Below the pieces are notes generated by a model. The model worked only from the letters and a program-made list of their open reading frames with translations. It was not told the origin of the DNA and did not search any database. From Ooceraea biroi (lineage: Eukaryota > Arthropoda > Insecta > Hymenoptera > Formicidae): DNA of 64,000 bases. The stretch's first letter is position 1. Each line of letters starts with the position of its first letter. Positions 35,106 through 47,400 of this stretch are shown piece by piece. Made by a program: the position numbers and the translations under genes. The DNA lies in contig NC_039508.1 of the NCBI RefSeq assembly GCF_003672135.1, positions 13,403,945-13,467,944 on the forward strand. Direction: 5' to 3'.

Positions 35106-35244
35106 ATGTTATAAACAAAATGTTAAAAGTACATGTGTATATGTTTTAAGTCATTAGTTTTAATAAAACAATTAAAACCGTTTCTGACTCTGAGCATCAG
35201 AAATCTTGCCTGTTGTAACTCTTAAAAACTTTTAATCCTATACT

Positions 35245-38178
35245 TTACATGCTATTACATGCTTCTTTATGGTCTTTGTGTTCCTTTCCTCTTTCGCGTG
35301 CAACTTGTAACGCTACAAAATCCTCAAGTTCTACGCGTAGGTCGTAATTATCGTTTCCCAACCACTGCAACATAATTTATCATATTAAATTTTAACGCTC
35401 ATGAGATAATCTATTAACTTTGATAGTAGCAACTTACCATCGATTTGATCCAGTTCGGTAAATAATTAGTATTGTATTTCTGCCGGAATCTAAGATTACA
35501 ATAAAACCATTAAAATAAAATCTAAAATTTATAATATACAAGCCTGCTTCTAATTAGGAAAATTTTCTGCTTCCAAATTTCATATCTCGCACGTACCTTT
35601 CATCGACTAGCAACACTGCACCCCAATCATCTTTATGCCTGATGCAACGACCTAATGCCTGGTTTAACGCTCTAAACGCGTTCACAGTATACCATTCCGA
35701 CCCTCTCAGCAATCCTTTAGATTGATTACGGTCGTTGTACTCCATCTTCATGGACACACTCGCACTTTTACTATTTGTATATGGTATGCCGATCTGGTAA
35801 ACGTGAATATGTATCGTGTATTGCGCGCGTAACTAAATACTGTTAATCAAAGCAACGTTAAGAGTATTACCGCTAATACGCATCGCGCTTCGTTGTCCTT
35901 AAAATCAATACCTTCCGCTACCTTTCCCCTGAAAACTGCGAAGAGGATAGCTCCGGACGGTTGTGTAAATGATATCGACGACGACGATTTCTTGATTACT
36001 TCGCGATATTCTTCCATGATCTCAGGCAGATCGCAGTTCATTTGCGGCTCCACGAAGACCTGCTTCAACGCTGAGATTTCTTCCAATATTTTGATATTTT
36101 TCCACCTTGTGAGAATTTTGTTCATCACGCTGTACGATGAGAAGAAACATAGCACGCCGTACGGCACCGCTTTGCACACTTGATGAACCAGCTCACCGAG
36201 CTCGTCCTGTCAAAAATTATTTCTAAATGTTTTTCACATACAGTGCTATAATAAAAATATAATTATGTTAGCGATTCTCTTACTTGAAAATCGAAAGAAT
36301 TCACCGTCGTGAACTTAGCCAATAGTGGTTTTTTATTCGGTCCACGTGGTATACATCTCACATACATTTGCTCCTTCGTTACGACATGCTTAAGATTGGG
36401 CCTGTACGGAAATTTCGTGCCGAGTTCGCTTTCAAACGACGACATCGGCGTTAAGGTACCCGAAGCGAGTATCACAGAGCGAACGGTGCAGGCTAAAGGC
36501 GCGAAAACAATCGCAGGGTTCATGCATATCAATTTCATGGTTCGCACCTTGCAATTCTTCGTCGTGATCCGCCTATTTTCAGACACCTAGATAAGAGATA
36601 ATTATTGAAAAGTATTTGATAGTAATCAAATGGAAAACCGCATAAATACACAGACTTACAGACTTCTTTCTAGGTTCCACAGTTTCTATGATGTGTGCTC
36701 TGTAATCATCAACGGAAGCTTCCGACGTGAGTATCTGCATAATGAAGCAAAGATGCTCAAGGATCGTTTTAGTCTCGCGCGATATGGTAGGCAGCATTTT
36801 CTCTGGACGAGACTCTTCCTTCATTTTCTCGAAATTCAAAATAGCCGCTTTGCTGGCGGCTAGAAAACCAGGGAACCTGGAAGACCCGACTTTGTTCACG
36901 TTGAGCATCTGCAGAAAGTAACTGCCAGGAAAATAATCACTGGCCATCTGCCCCAAGTTGCCCTGAAACACACATGCTTTATTACAATGCAAGTAAAAAC
37001 CGCCAATTATTCGTAAACTGATTGTCAATTGATTGCAGCAATGCAATCAGTTGTGATAAGTATATATGCTCACATCGTCCTTGACGTCAATATTATTGAG
37101 AAATTTTTCAACATCAGCGAGATAATTGTGTATAGTGGTATACGCATCGCGAGCAGGGACGCGATCGAACGAAAGATTCTGGCATTCTTTGGCGGCATTA
37201 TTGAGTTCGTCGTCACGTAAATTAACACTCGCAACATCTCGACAAATATCCTCGACATTATGAGCCTCATCGAGGATTACAACGTTGTCTTTCAAATTGA
37301 TCTTCATCTGTATATCAATTACATATATCAATTACATTTATCATGATCTGACACATTTCTGGTCTCACTGAGAAGAATGAAAACAGCCTTCGGCTCCGTG
37401 TAATTAGTGAACAAACTCGCTGTACTTACGCTCTCGCGGATATTCGGGTCTAAGATATAATTGTACGGACAGAAAATGATTTCCGCCTCGGCCATTAAAG
37501 ATCTCGCGGCGAAGTATGGACAGGCCGCGATGTTTCTGCCCAACGAGACCAAATCCTCTATGTCCCACGGTGTCTCCAGTCCGTAATTTTCCAGCGCGTA
37601 GAATGACGATATAGCTTTTTTATTTTTCTCGTTGTAATACGGACATCCTTTAAACTGCAAACAATGATACACGCAATGGTACTTAACTCGGTGACGTTAC
37701 GAGTGCTGTATAATAATTTATATGAACCTTTTTCGGATCGAGCAGTTCGTTACACAATTCGGTCTTGTTCCGGTTAGTGTTTTGAATACACGAGTGTTCC
37801 CGACTGCTCAATATAGTCATACTGAAAACTCATTTATTGTACGTACATCTTTTATGATGATATTTCATGAGATTCTTTTACCTCTTATCTCTGTACGCGG
37901 TCTTCTTCAGTTCTCTGACTACTTGCTCGATTTGCTTGTGTGTTCGCGTACCGTAAAAAATCTTTGGCATTCTCCGTGGTCTGTGAGAAATAAATATTCA
38001 ACTCTATAATTTTTTTTTCATAGACTAAAATGTTTCGGACGCCACATTTCACGCACTTACCTGTGGTTCTTCAAAACTTCGTCGGAAAAACTTTCAAAAC
38101 TTTCCTCGTTGCAGTACTGTGATAAGTTTAAGAAGAAATTCTCTCCCAAAGAATCGTCATCGGCACAGCTTGGGCTCT
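35245..38178 (-). CDS. BRIP1: FANCJ/BRIP1-type Fe-S DNA helicase, C-terminal 11 exons
   Basis: The minus-strand exons are 38178-38061, 37980-37882, 37821-37728, 37654-37430, 37307-37074, 36962-36660, 36586-36284, 36206-35871, 35793-35597, 35489-35438 and 35364-35245. All are in phase, giving 692 codons plus stop. Visible motifs are PKIFYGTRTHKQ (Ia), four Fe-S cysteines (REHSC, ELC, GCPYY, ACPYF), the DEAH box in VVILDEAHNVED, LASGTLTPMSSF, FRGKVAEGIDF (V) and ALNQALGRCIRHKDDWG (VI). The wording of motif VI and the Ia region fits FANCJ better than RTEL1, DDX11 or XPD. FANCJ is a 5'-3' helicase that unwinds G-quadruplexes and D-loops in interstrand-crosslink repair. The Walker A exon is not in this block, so the N-terminus lies further upstream. 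The protein ends 40 codons after the penultimate exon and lacks the long BRCA1-binding tail of vertebrates. Confidence 0.9.
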
Positions 38179-39248
38179 CTATTAAAAATTGATACACATT
38201 GATACATATAGCAATTATTAATTTACTCATGAAAATTTTACGGATAATATTACGCGCGTGTTAATTCCCCAGAATAAATAATTTTGCGCTTACATCTACG
38301 TGTGACGTTAACGAACACGTTTATCGTTTATTATTGAATTAGAGGCACGAAGAGTACATCCAGGGTCGAGAAAGGAAGCGAAACGAAGGGACGAGCGCAA
38401 AGGATGTCAAAACATTACGAATGCTGGCACGTAAAAGGGCATGAATCCCATTGAACGGAATCAATAGAAAGGCTTAATTCTCTCGCAGCGCAGTGCAGCC
38501 TCGACAACATAGGTCGACTACTTGAGAAGAAGGCATTGAAAAGGAAGCCAGTAGAATTATTCTTAATCCTTTCGTACAATTTACAGAGCCGTAAAAATAG
38601 AAATGACTCTCAATGACATCGAGAGCCGATGAAACGGCTGTTTACTCGTAATCGGATTTAGATCGGATAAATCTATGGCAAATAAGATCCTGGCCTTTCA
38701 TTCTTAGCGAAACTATAACGTATAACATCGTTTCGTTACACGTTTCTCGATAACACGGAAAATATCACGTTCACTCAAGACGTATATATTCGCAGCTTTC
38801 TTTGTTTAATATAAAAGATATATACAGCTAAAAGTGTATAACATCAGATAGAACTAAAAGAACTGCGATCATGTGCGCCATGTCGCAAGTAACGAAGAAT
38901 GATCCGTAATCTCCATTATTCGCGTTTGTTCTCCGAGCTAATATTATATCACTTTGTCGTGTGCACTTGCACGTACTCTGTATATATGTGCTGATGTTGC
39001 GCCATTTGCGCCAAATTATCTCTCGTAATTCCTCACGTGCCGTTCGCGCGGACGCGTCGCAGCGTCACGTTTTTTTGCACGCGCGACCGTGTGTGCACTT
39101 CGCCCCGAGGATGACGGTTTCCATCGGTGAGGAACGGGGGGGTTGGTGGCACGGGCGAAAGGGGGTCTGATTGGCGACGGGGTGAGAAGAGAGGCTAAGA
39201 CAGGAAAAGCGAGACGGGGCCAATCAGAGCGCGGACTTCGAGGGTGTC

Positions 39249-39261
39249 GTTGCCAGGCAAC
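39249..39261. promoter_or_regulatory. RFX X-box-like palindrome
   Basis: GTTGCCAGGCAAC is a perfect inverted repeat with a one-base centre and fits the RFX consensus GYNRCC-N(0-3)-RGYAAC exactly. It sits in a GC-rich island next to ATTGG/CCAAT-type boxes near 39171 and 39219. RFX factors switch on cilium genes in sensory neurons of animals. No transcript start was identified beside it. Confidence 0.55.
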
Positions 39262-42119
39262 GAAACACACCCCAACACCCAAGGGGAGAAAACCCCCGGG
39301 GGATATATCATCCAGCGATACAGTCGGCGCTGAAAGTTATCGCACCCTTGAGGAACAGAGAACCACCCTTTTTAACCCCGCTAACAAGTCTAGATCATTG
39401 AGTGACGATTGAAAGAATGAATCGATCTTGCTTCTTGTAATCGCAAACGTTGACTTTGAGCCGCAAAGAGATATTCAACACGAAATTTTGAAGATGACAC
39501 TTGTGAAACATCTAACGCAAAAATCGATTCGATATTATTAAAAATTATTAAAAATCGTTTGTAGTAAAATCAATAAAATTCAGTCAAATGTCGGCATTCA
39601 AATGGGAGGCGGATCACTTCGGGCGAAAATTCGATTGATATCACTCTTCGAAAATAAATCTCGCTCGTATTACTCATCTAAATAAAATAGTATAAAGTCA
39701 ACCCACGCGATTCAATCTGATCACGCAGTTTCGATCCATTCTACGTCCATTCAGAATTACAACATCCAAGCATGAATGAACTCGTTTCACGTCGATCACT
39801 CGCGCTTGCTGTTGCATTCCCTCCCTCCCTACCTCCTCCCCCTCGTCTCCGGCGCTTCGCTTGTTCCATCTCTTTCTCCTCTTTCTCTCGTTTTCACCAT
39901 ATGCTGAATAAACAGTTGATTCACGTATATAAAGGCTGCGATTCTTATCTTTTTTTTTCGCCCGGCGCGCGCTTCCGGTCCTATCGTCGCGGCGCTTCCA
40001 CTGGCATTAATTAATCGAATCGGTGCCATTCTGCGATCAGGTACCACCCACATTCGCGCTCGTCGATCGGATGTGAGCGCTATTTTAAAGCCGCAGCTGG
40101 CCGCGGCTACCGCCCGTGAATGAAGCTACGTTGCGCATTTACGGAATTGCATTCCGATGCGTCTCCTACGGATCGTCGTCCTCGATGACAGGCGTCTTCT
40201 GTTTTGCAGCCGCACAATGCAGCTGCATGGCATCGACGCGGTCCGGTCGAGTCGCCGAGTTTATATCCGAGCATCCCGTCGCGTCTTGTCACGTCTCGCA
40301 CCCAAGAATGCTTCAGATACTTCGATGCCATCGAAATGTCGATCCGCTGCCCCTTCCCATGTAGTATTTCTTGTACGAATAATTTATCTGCAACGTCTCG
40401 GATAGACATGAGAGATAGAATGTTAAAAAGTTTTGTGGATCGTGTTTTGGAAAGTAAACTGTTATATTCTACGCAGCATATATTAATTATTTGTATCGAT
40501 TTTTTAAGGAATATCTTAGTCATTCGATACAATCTAAGTTTCAAAATTGCGATTGCTATATTTGCAGTGACTGTAGTCCTAGAATCCGTACTTGTACGGC
40601 GACTCTCGATAAAATAAGAATCTGAGTACGGTGCAATCAGAAATACAAATCTCAAAGACTGAAGACTTATGAAAACTGCTTTAATCGATGGACACAATTA
40701 ATTCGAGAATTTATCATCGATGATTGAGGTTTAAGAGTTTGACGCGGCGGACGATAGGGTGAGTTGAATGTCAAGTGCCAATTAGCTCGCGGTTACGGCT
40801 TGATTTTAGGAAATCGTCGCTAATTGGTCGGGATTGTGGTGCTTCGCGAAACTTTGTGGCCGAACGAGACAAAAGCCGCGGTGAAGTCCTTCCTAATATC
40901 AACCAATTCGGGAAGGAATGAGAGAGAGGCCAACTTTGTGCTTTCGAGAATGTCTGATAAAGGGTGCCCGAACAAAAGGAAGAGTGAGCGGAGTTCGCCG
41001 GAATCGGCTCTTCGATACAATTAGTGGTATTAATCCCGTCACCAACTAACCAATTCTAAGATCCTGTCGATATCTCTCGATACATTTTTTGCAGCCTTCG
41101 GCGCGGTCCATCAAATTTGCGTAACATCGAAACCGCAACTCGTTTCGTGCGCAACATGGAGAACACCGATATGTTCAATTTAATTAATACAGAAAAATTA
41201 TTAACTTTAAATTTCATAGATTATTGATATCGGATGCAAATTTTTATCGGTATTGATATTAGATGGATAAATTGTGGTAAGTCTAAATGTACAAAGAAGA
41301 GGAAGAGCAAAGAGAGCAACATTTATTTATTTAATTTTATACTGACCAAACTAAGATTGCTAGACTTCGTGAAAGTCTCCAAAGCTGAAAAAGAACTGCA
41401 CTCCGCCGAAATATTAAATCCTTTGAAAAGTACGCTTATACGGGTGAGACTATATTTCATGCGTTCGTTATGCAGAACATAAAAGCGCAATTTTACAGGT
41501 CGTCATCGTAAAAACAAACACGGACGATTTCAATTTTCTTCGTTTAAAGGCAAAAGATATTAAGTTTATTAAAACAATATAATCGAGACCAGAGAGAGAA
41601 CGTGAGATCGTAAAAGAGACTGTATTGTGTCAGAGATATCAGAAGTACAAGCAAAAGATGTAACGAATAAAAGAAACTAACAGATGTCAGAGATCGATGA
41701 AAAATATAGAATATTATTTAAGCATGACAGACACTGAGAAGACAAAAATTCAAGCTTGCTCGAATAGCGAGAAGAGGAAAGCATTGAAACGAGAGTGAAT
41801 AACGAAGTACGGAAGAGAACAAAAAGAAACACAAATTCAAAAAATTGAAAATTGCTATTTATATGTTCAACGAAGAAGATGAAGAGACGATAGAAGAGAA
41901 GCGAAGAAAGGAGACAAAGGAAGCACGAGAAGAGTCGAAAGGAACGAGGACTTTCGATCTGTCAAAGAGAGGCACACGAGTATATCGAAAGATTCTCTCT
42001 GGCGAGGACGGCAGTGTGAACGACGCGCGCGACGAGGAAGGGGTAGCGGAAGAGGGTAAGCGAAGTATACCGAGGGATAGGGAATCGGCATTTGGCCGAG
42101 GGGGTTGGGCGAGGGTTCG

Positions 42120-42133
42120 GTCGCCATGGCGAC
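42120..42133. promoter_or_regulatory. X-box-like palindrome, one mismatch
   Basis: GTCGCCATGGCGAC is a perfect 14-base palindrome and matches the RFX consensus apart from one base in the right half-site. It lies in a GC-rich island. Confidence 0.35.
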
Positions 42134-42751
42134 AAGCAGCCCCTGGGACCCTCGCAGCTCGTTGCCGGGGTTGGTCGAAAAGGGTGGCCCAGGGCGTCCG
42201 CCGGGCAGGTTAGGCTGGGCACGCAGCCCGAATGTCACTCGGCACAAGGGGATACAAGGATGTCCTTCGGACGCGACGGGGAGTAGAGCGAATGCGACGA
42301 AGAGGGTGATGGTGGCGGCGGCGGCGGCGGTGGCAGCGGCGGGAGGAAGAGGAAAACGAGGAGGAGGATGGCGAAGAGGAAGAGGATGAGGAGGAAGAGG
42401 AGGAGAACGAGGAGGTGGTGGTGACGGCGGCGGGGAGACCGCCGCGGCCCAAGATGGCCGACGACGCGACACCCACCATGTCAATAACACCCTTCTTCGG
42501 CGCAAACCGACCCCTTCCCAACCCGCTCCCACTTCCGGCTTCCTCCCGCACCGCCCGACATCCCCCGCCCCCGTAGCCGACTTTCGTAACTATCGCCGAG
42601 CGTCGACGACGCTCCGGCGTCGAGAACGAGATATCTCGCCACCGTTTCCCCGGCTTCTTGCCTCCGTCGGTAATTAACGCGACCTCCCTGCCGCCGGAAA
42701 AGTGTAAAGGGATGCTCGGGGCTTGACGGGCGGTGTAGCGTGTGCGCGGCG

Positions 42752-42767
42752 TGCGCGCGCGCGCGCG
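42752..42767. repeat. Short (GC)n tract
   Basis: An alternating GC run of about 16 bases is followed by a G6 run, within the 42-43 kb island. Alternating GC can adopt Z-DNA. Confidence 0.8.
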
Positions 42768-44400
42768 GGGGGTGACGGAGCAACGGCGGGGACCAGAGCG
42801 AGCGAGGGCGTAATTCCGTTAAGTGTCTTCGTAAACTTCGTTAGCTGCATTTTCCGACATTACCCACCCTACCGCACTGCCGCGCAATCCCGACGCGTCC
42901 CTCGCGGGGGTGAAATATAGGGTCGCGACGACGTCGGCGACGGCGGTGGTGGCGGCGGCGGTGGCTGCTGCATGGTCGGTAATGTTACCGCCGATAGGTC
43001 GCGTCGACGATCTTTCAGAGTTGCGTAATGGACGGAAGTCGAGCGAAAATATATTTCATCCCGCGCTTCAACGCTATTTATCATTAACTCTTCGTCGAGA
43101 TATTTGTTATAGCTGCAAATCTTCAACGCTGAGAAAACATTTGATGTCTCTTGCGCAAAAGATACTCCGTTGCATTTTTATTAATTTTTTTATATCACAG
43201 TCGATGATATTACATTTCTTGTATATTTCGTTTTTTTGTAAAACATATACTGGTAGTAATCAGCGAGAAAACGCGTACGACACTTGCAAAATTGCGCGAA
43301 TTAAGAGAGTAAATGATTGCGTTATTTTGCGTTACATCAACTGTTCAATGTACTCGATCACATTCAGATGTGCGAGCCTGCCACACGGTGATATTATTTC
43401 GAGGGCTCATGAATAATGGACGGTATATATTAGTGTTGCAAATGTAACATTAGTTACATGCGAATCGAAGATAATGATAATCATTAACCGTAATTTACAA
43501 ATAATATATGAGCTGATTGCGCCAGGATGCGCAGTAATTTTCGCCGAAGCAAATCTGTGCGGTCGTATGATCGCTAACGAACCGAAAACTATAGACTGCA
43601 TTACGATGTTACCATAAAATCACATTTGCAAGTCATTATGCTATCGATAAACGCAGAATTGTCTTTTATTTTCTATGGCTAAGCGAAAGTGACTTTCTTT
43701 ACGATACAGTCACGCTTTATTCATTCATATCATAATTTCGTGAACAGCTCTTCTTGAGTTCTTCGCTAAATATGCGCATAATAAAAAAAAAGAAAAGAGA
43801 CACGTTCTACTCAAAATATAATCAATTTTGTTAAAATGAACTTACATTGATAATAAAATTCCGTAGTCTTAACGTTACGCGTTTATCGTTGAAAATATAA
43901 AATTTTGAAGCAGCGAGATATTGATCATAAATATACTCGTCACACTATTATACTGAAAACCTCGCGAATCTTCGTTCGTGTTAAAGAAACGCGCCGTTTT
44001 CATGTTACCAGATCAAGCAGATGCTGAAGCACGTAGACCGGAATGCTGTATTAAATATAATAACTACACGGCGGGTTTTCGCGCTCGAATGCTTCGAATT
44101 ATGTTACGGAACATTCGCTTATTCGCTCTTCGAGTATCGCCATGTACAATAGGAGCAGACACCTGGAAGTTCGCGCAACGTTTCTTTTCATTCAGAGTAT
44201 CAATGTGTGCGCGTATCCATCATATTATAAAACTGAGAAAAATCGTTCTCTCCGATTCTAATTCTCTTTCGATATTTTTATGAACACGCATTATTCAAAT
44301 TGTTGAAAATTCTGCATATATAAATTAAATGTACAAGTTAGTAAAGCAATCAGTTACTTAATCGATAAAAAAATAGTAAATATTTTTCTAGTAAACTCAC

Positions 44401-44436
44401 CTATATCTTTTCCATTGTTTTCCTTGAGAATCTCTC
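44401..44436 (-). CDS. BRIP1: Candidate 36-nt micro-exon of the FANCJ-like helicase
   Basis: On the minus strand a good acceptor (TTTTTTTGTTTCAG) and a perfect donor (AG/gtgagt) enclose 36 bases. Read in the phase required by the exon starting at 38178, they give EILKENNGKDI and complete the junction codon as GAG (Glu), running into ESPSCADDD. This hydrophilic stretch would fall in the variable linker between the Walker A motif and motif Ia of FANCJ, where length and sequence differ widely between species. The intron to the next exon would be 6222 bases and would span two GC-rich islands. It rests on splice sites and phase only. Confidence 0.45.
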   Translation of the reverse strand, partial: ERFSRKTMEKI

Positions 44437-47400
44437 CTGAAACAAAAAAATTTCGAATTTTAAAAATTGTTTTATAAATACGAATTTCTAATTTTATTAA
44501 AAATTGAAATACTGCTAAGTTACATAGATAGATATACAGAGAGACAAATAGATATGTACAATATAATGCATTTTATCAATTTAGCTTAAAATTGCTTCCT
44601 AACATCCATTTATTCAAATTTTTGGATACAGTAAAATCGAAAATGTCATACGAAGCAGAGATGCTGACTTCTGATTTATTGTGCCATCATTGGGTTAAAC
44701 GGCTGTCGCGAGATTCAGAAGTGAAACGCGTACAGGGAGGAAATGAAAATTACCGCGCGCAGACCAACGCGCGGCCGACGAGGGGAAAAAGGAAATAAAG
44801 ACGAAGAAAAAATCCCGGGGGCAAAACGCGAGCGCACTGAAAAGATCCTCGCTAATAGGCATTATATTTTTCGTTCTGTACATTACGAGAGGCAGTCGGA
44901 TTATATGGGCCTGTCAGTGGGCTAATAACTGGTCTTAAGGCCCGCTCCGTATCTGATACAGGAAAAGGACCCTTTCTTATACAATGTGCGCATTAAATAC
45001 TAATCGCAATGCACGAGCGTGATCGTAATATAATGGCACCGAGCTAGGCGAGCTCGTATGTATAGCAACTTCAAAGGGTGCCGACATAAAAAAGAAAGAA
45101 AAAAAAAAACGTTCCGAGTGACGTCGGACCACATTTTCATCCAAAATTTCCTTCATTTTCTTTAATAAATTCAATGTTTCTTATAGGAATCAAAATTTTC
45201 CTCATCTTCTTTAATAAAAATTTCCCATTCTCTTAACTTTAAACACTTGCATTCGGAAAGAAAGAAAGGTTAGAAATAGAGAATAGCAACCGTTGTGTTA
45301 GTGAGCTCGCTGCGCATCGCTCTTTCTCTAGTTTCGAGAGGGCGGATAAGGGATGTCGAGAACGGCATGACTCGTTCTCGCTGCCGCAGCGTTATTAAAA
45401 TAGCGCCTTCGTATTTGCGATCGCCACGAGGCCATCGGCCATTTTCTGTCGCCGCATGGCCGGCGCAGCCGGTTGCTGCAATTTCCTACTTACTCGCCCC
45501 AACGGGCGCGCTCTCCCTCCGTAGGGGTTGCTCAGGGTGATGCTGCTCCGGTAAGGGGTCGCCACACAGAGGGTTCATCTCTCATGCGAGGCGAGTTGGT
45601 GGCACGGAATTTCACCCCCGTGGGGTCGACCACGCGGAGAGATATCCCGGAATATTATCCCTCGGGAAGCCGTGTAATGAAACCGTTCCGGCACCCCCGT
45701 GGCATTATTCCCTCGCCGATATAACCCTCCACCCTGCATAAGGATATAGGTGCATGATACGACGCACAGCTGCACGTCGACACCGATACCACCATCGCCT
45801 CCTCCTCCTCCTCCTCCTCCTCCTCCTCCTCTTTTATGTCGTCCCTTAGCAGAGGATAAACATAAGAGAGAGCCGGTGTCAGCAACGACAGTATCATTAA
45901 GAAATCCCCGCGTTCCGCCATGCAAAACTTCACCCTTCAACCCTTGTCGGAATCGACCAGTCGCCATTTTCTTCCGATTTCTCGTGAGGGGTGCATAAAA
46001 TGAGTACACAAAAGGACGTGACGCGCTGACGGCGTGGATTCCCAACGTACATGCAAATTATGGCACGCGTGAAAATAAAGTAAGATGTGAATAAATGAAA
46101 CGAGATGAAACGCAATCACGTGTCATTGCATACCATAAGATGGACTCGACAAGAGAAATACGTCATGTGCGAACGCGTAATAAGAAATGCGCGATAGCAA
46201 ACACGATAGAAAAATTACAAAATAAAAATGCATACGCAATACGTGAGATGCGGAATTTTATGATTGTCAGAACGTAGTTAAGAATCGCAAGTTGCAGTTA
46301 ACGAAGGTGGATTTAACTGGAGGAAAACGTAATCATGGGCATCGTATCAGCGAATTCTCGTAACTGCTTCATCTCCTCGTGCATCGTATCAGCGTTTTTC
46401 GATTCTTCTTCATATACATAGAGGATGAAATAACAAGGTATCGCGTGTTGGAAGATGGTATCTTTTAAAAACGACGATACGTACACGATATGCACGGAAG
46501 TTACGGAATACGTGGATGCTTAATGAGAAAACGACGATATGTATCTATAATATAATTACCTGTTTTTATAAATAATTTTCGATTGGAAACAAGTAGGAGT
46601 TTTGTGCACGTATACTTGAGGTATATTCAAAATTGTTCATACGTTAGTTAATGACACAAATAAAAAATCTTCTAACGTGATAGTTCGCCGCGTACATGAA
46701 GAAGGGATTTTCGTATACAAGTGCTTTCTCTTTGAGAATGCGGAGAGTAGATATCGTAACTTCATATCTTTCTGAGCCTTTTATAATGTTAACATACGTT
46801 ATATGAAAAACTTCTCATTTACATGCAATTTCTCTGCGATTCACTCGAGTTGCATCTTGCGTTTCGCCTACGCTTCATTTTCTGCTATTTATCCTGCGCT
46901 ATTTATCGTTTCGCTGCTTTCTCATCACTTTGTATCCTCATGTCTTTCTCCGACCGTACCGCCGCCGATAGTCGCGCTATACGTTAATCAGTAATTAATA
47001 ACAGTGATTAATATATATGCATGTGATTATCGTGTGATGAATCCCCATTCGAGCTTTGAACGTGAGGCATCTCTACGAAGCTCCCTCGAAACGCTGTTAA
47101 AGCTTTCTCTTTGAAAAAGAATTTTCAAAGCTTTCTCTTTTTCTTGCCTTTTTCGTGCGCTATCACATGTCTTTCTACGTCCTGTCATTATTAATGATGA
47201 ATATAGATAATAAATCTCTTCAGCATCTAGAAATTGATATTGGTTTATTGAAAGATATGACTTTTTTTTAAATATACTTTGACAAATTATCGACTATTTA
47301 TATTTTCTTCTGTCATTTATCATTTTTCTATTATGAGATCGTTGGTTCCAGTTCCAAGCCGAGATACGATAAATTACGACAGCAACGCCATAGTTTCTGA

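Larger units (their letters stand above)
38179..44400. other. Probable long intron of the FANCJ-like helicase, with GC-rich islands
   Basis: No gene with splice structure was found. Islands at about 39030-39310 and 42000-43000 are GC-rich, with CCAAT-like boxes, an X-box at 39249, a near X-box at 42120, a (GC)n run at 42752-42767 and GGC/GGA-rich low complexity at 42300-42450. The long frames at 40107-40697 (-), 41867-42532 (-), 42210-42551 (-) and 41845-42213 (+) are composition artefacts. The islands may be promoters of unseen genes or enhancers. Confidence 0.4.

Noticed and set aside
40107..40697. 196-codon minus-strand frame
   Set aside because: It has no recognisable domain, three overlapping plus-strand frames are also open over part of it, and there is no splice or conservation evidence.
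41867..42532. 221-codon minus-strand frame with Pro/Ser/Ala runs
   Set aside because: It is created by GGC/GGA and CCG-rich low complexity of the island; different frames give different homopolymers.
45575..46045. Frame with a poly-Gly run (and a poly-Glu frame at 45655-45933)
   Set aside because: Both come from the (CCT)n microsatellite at 45797-45831.
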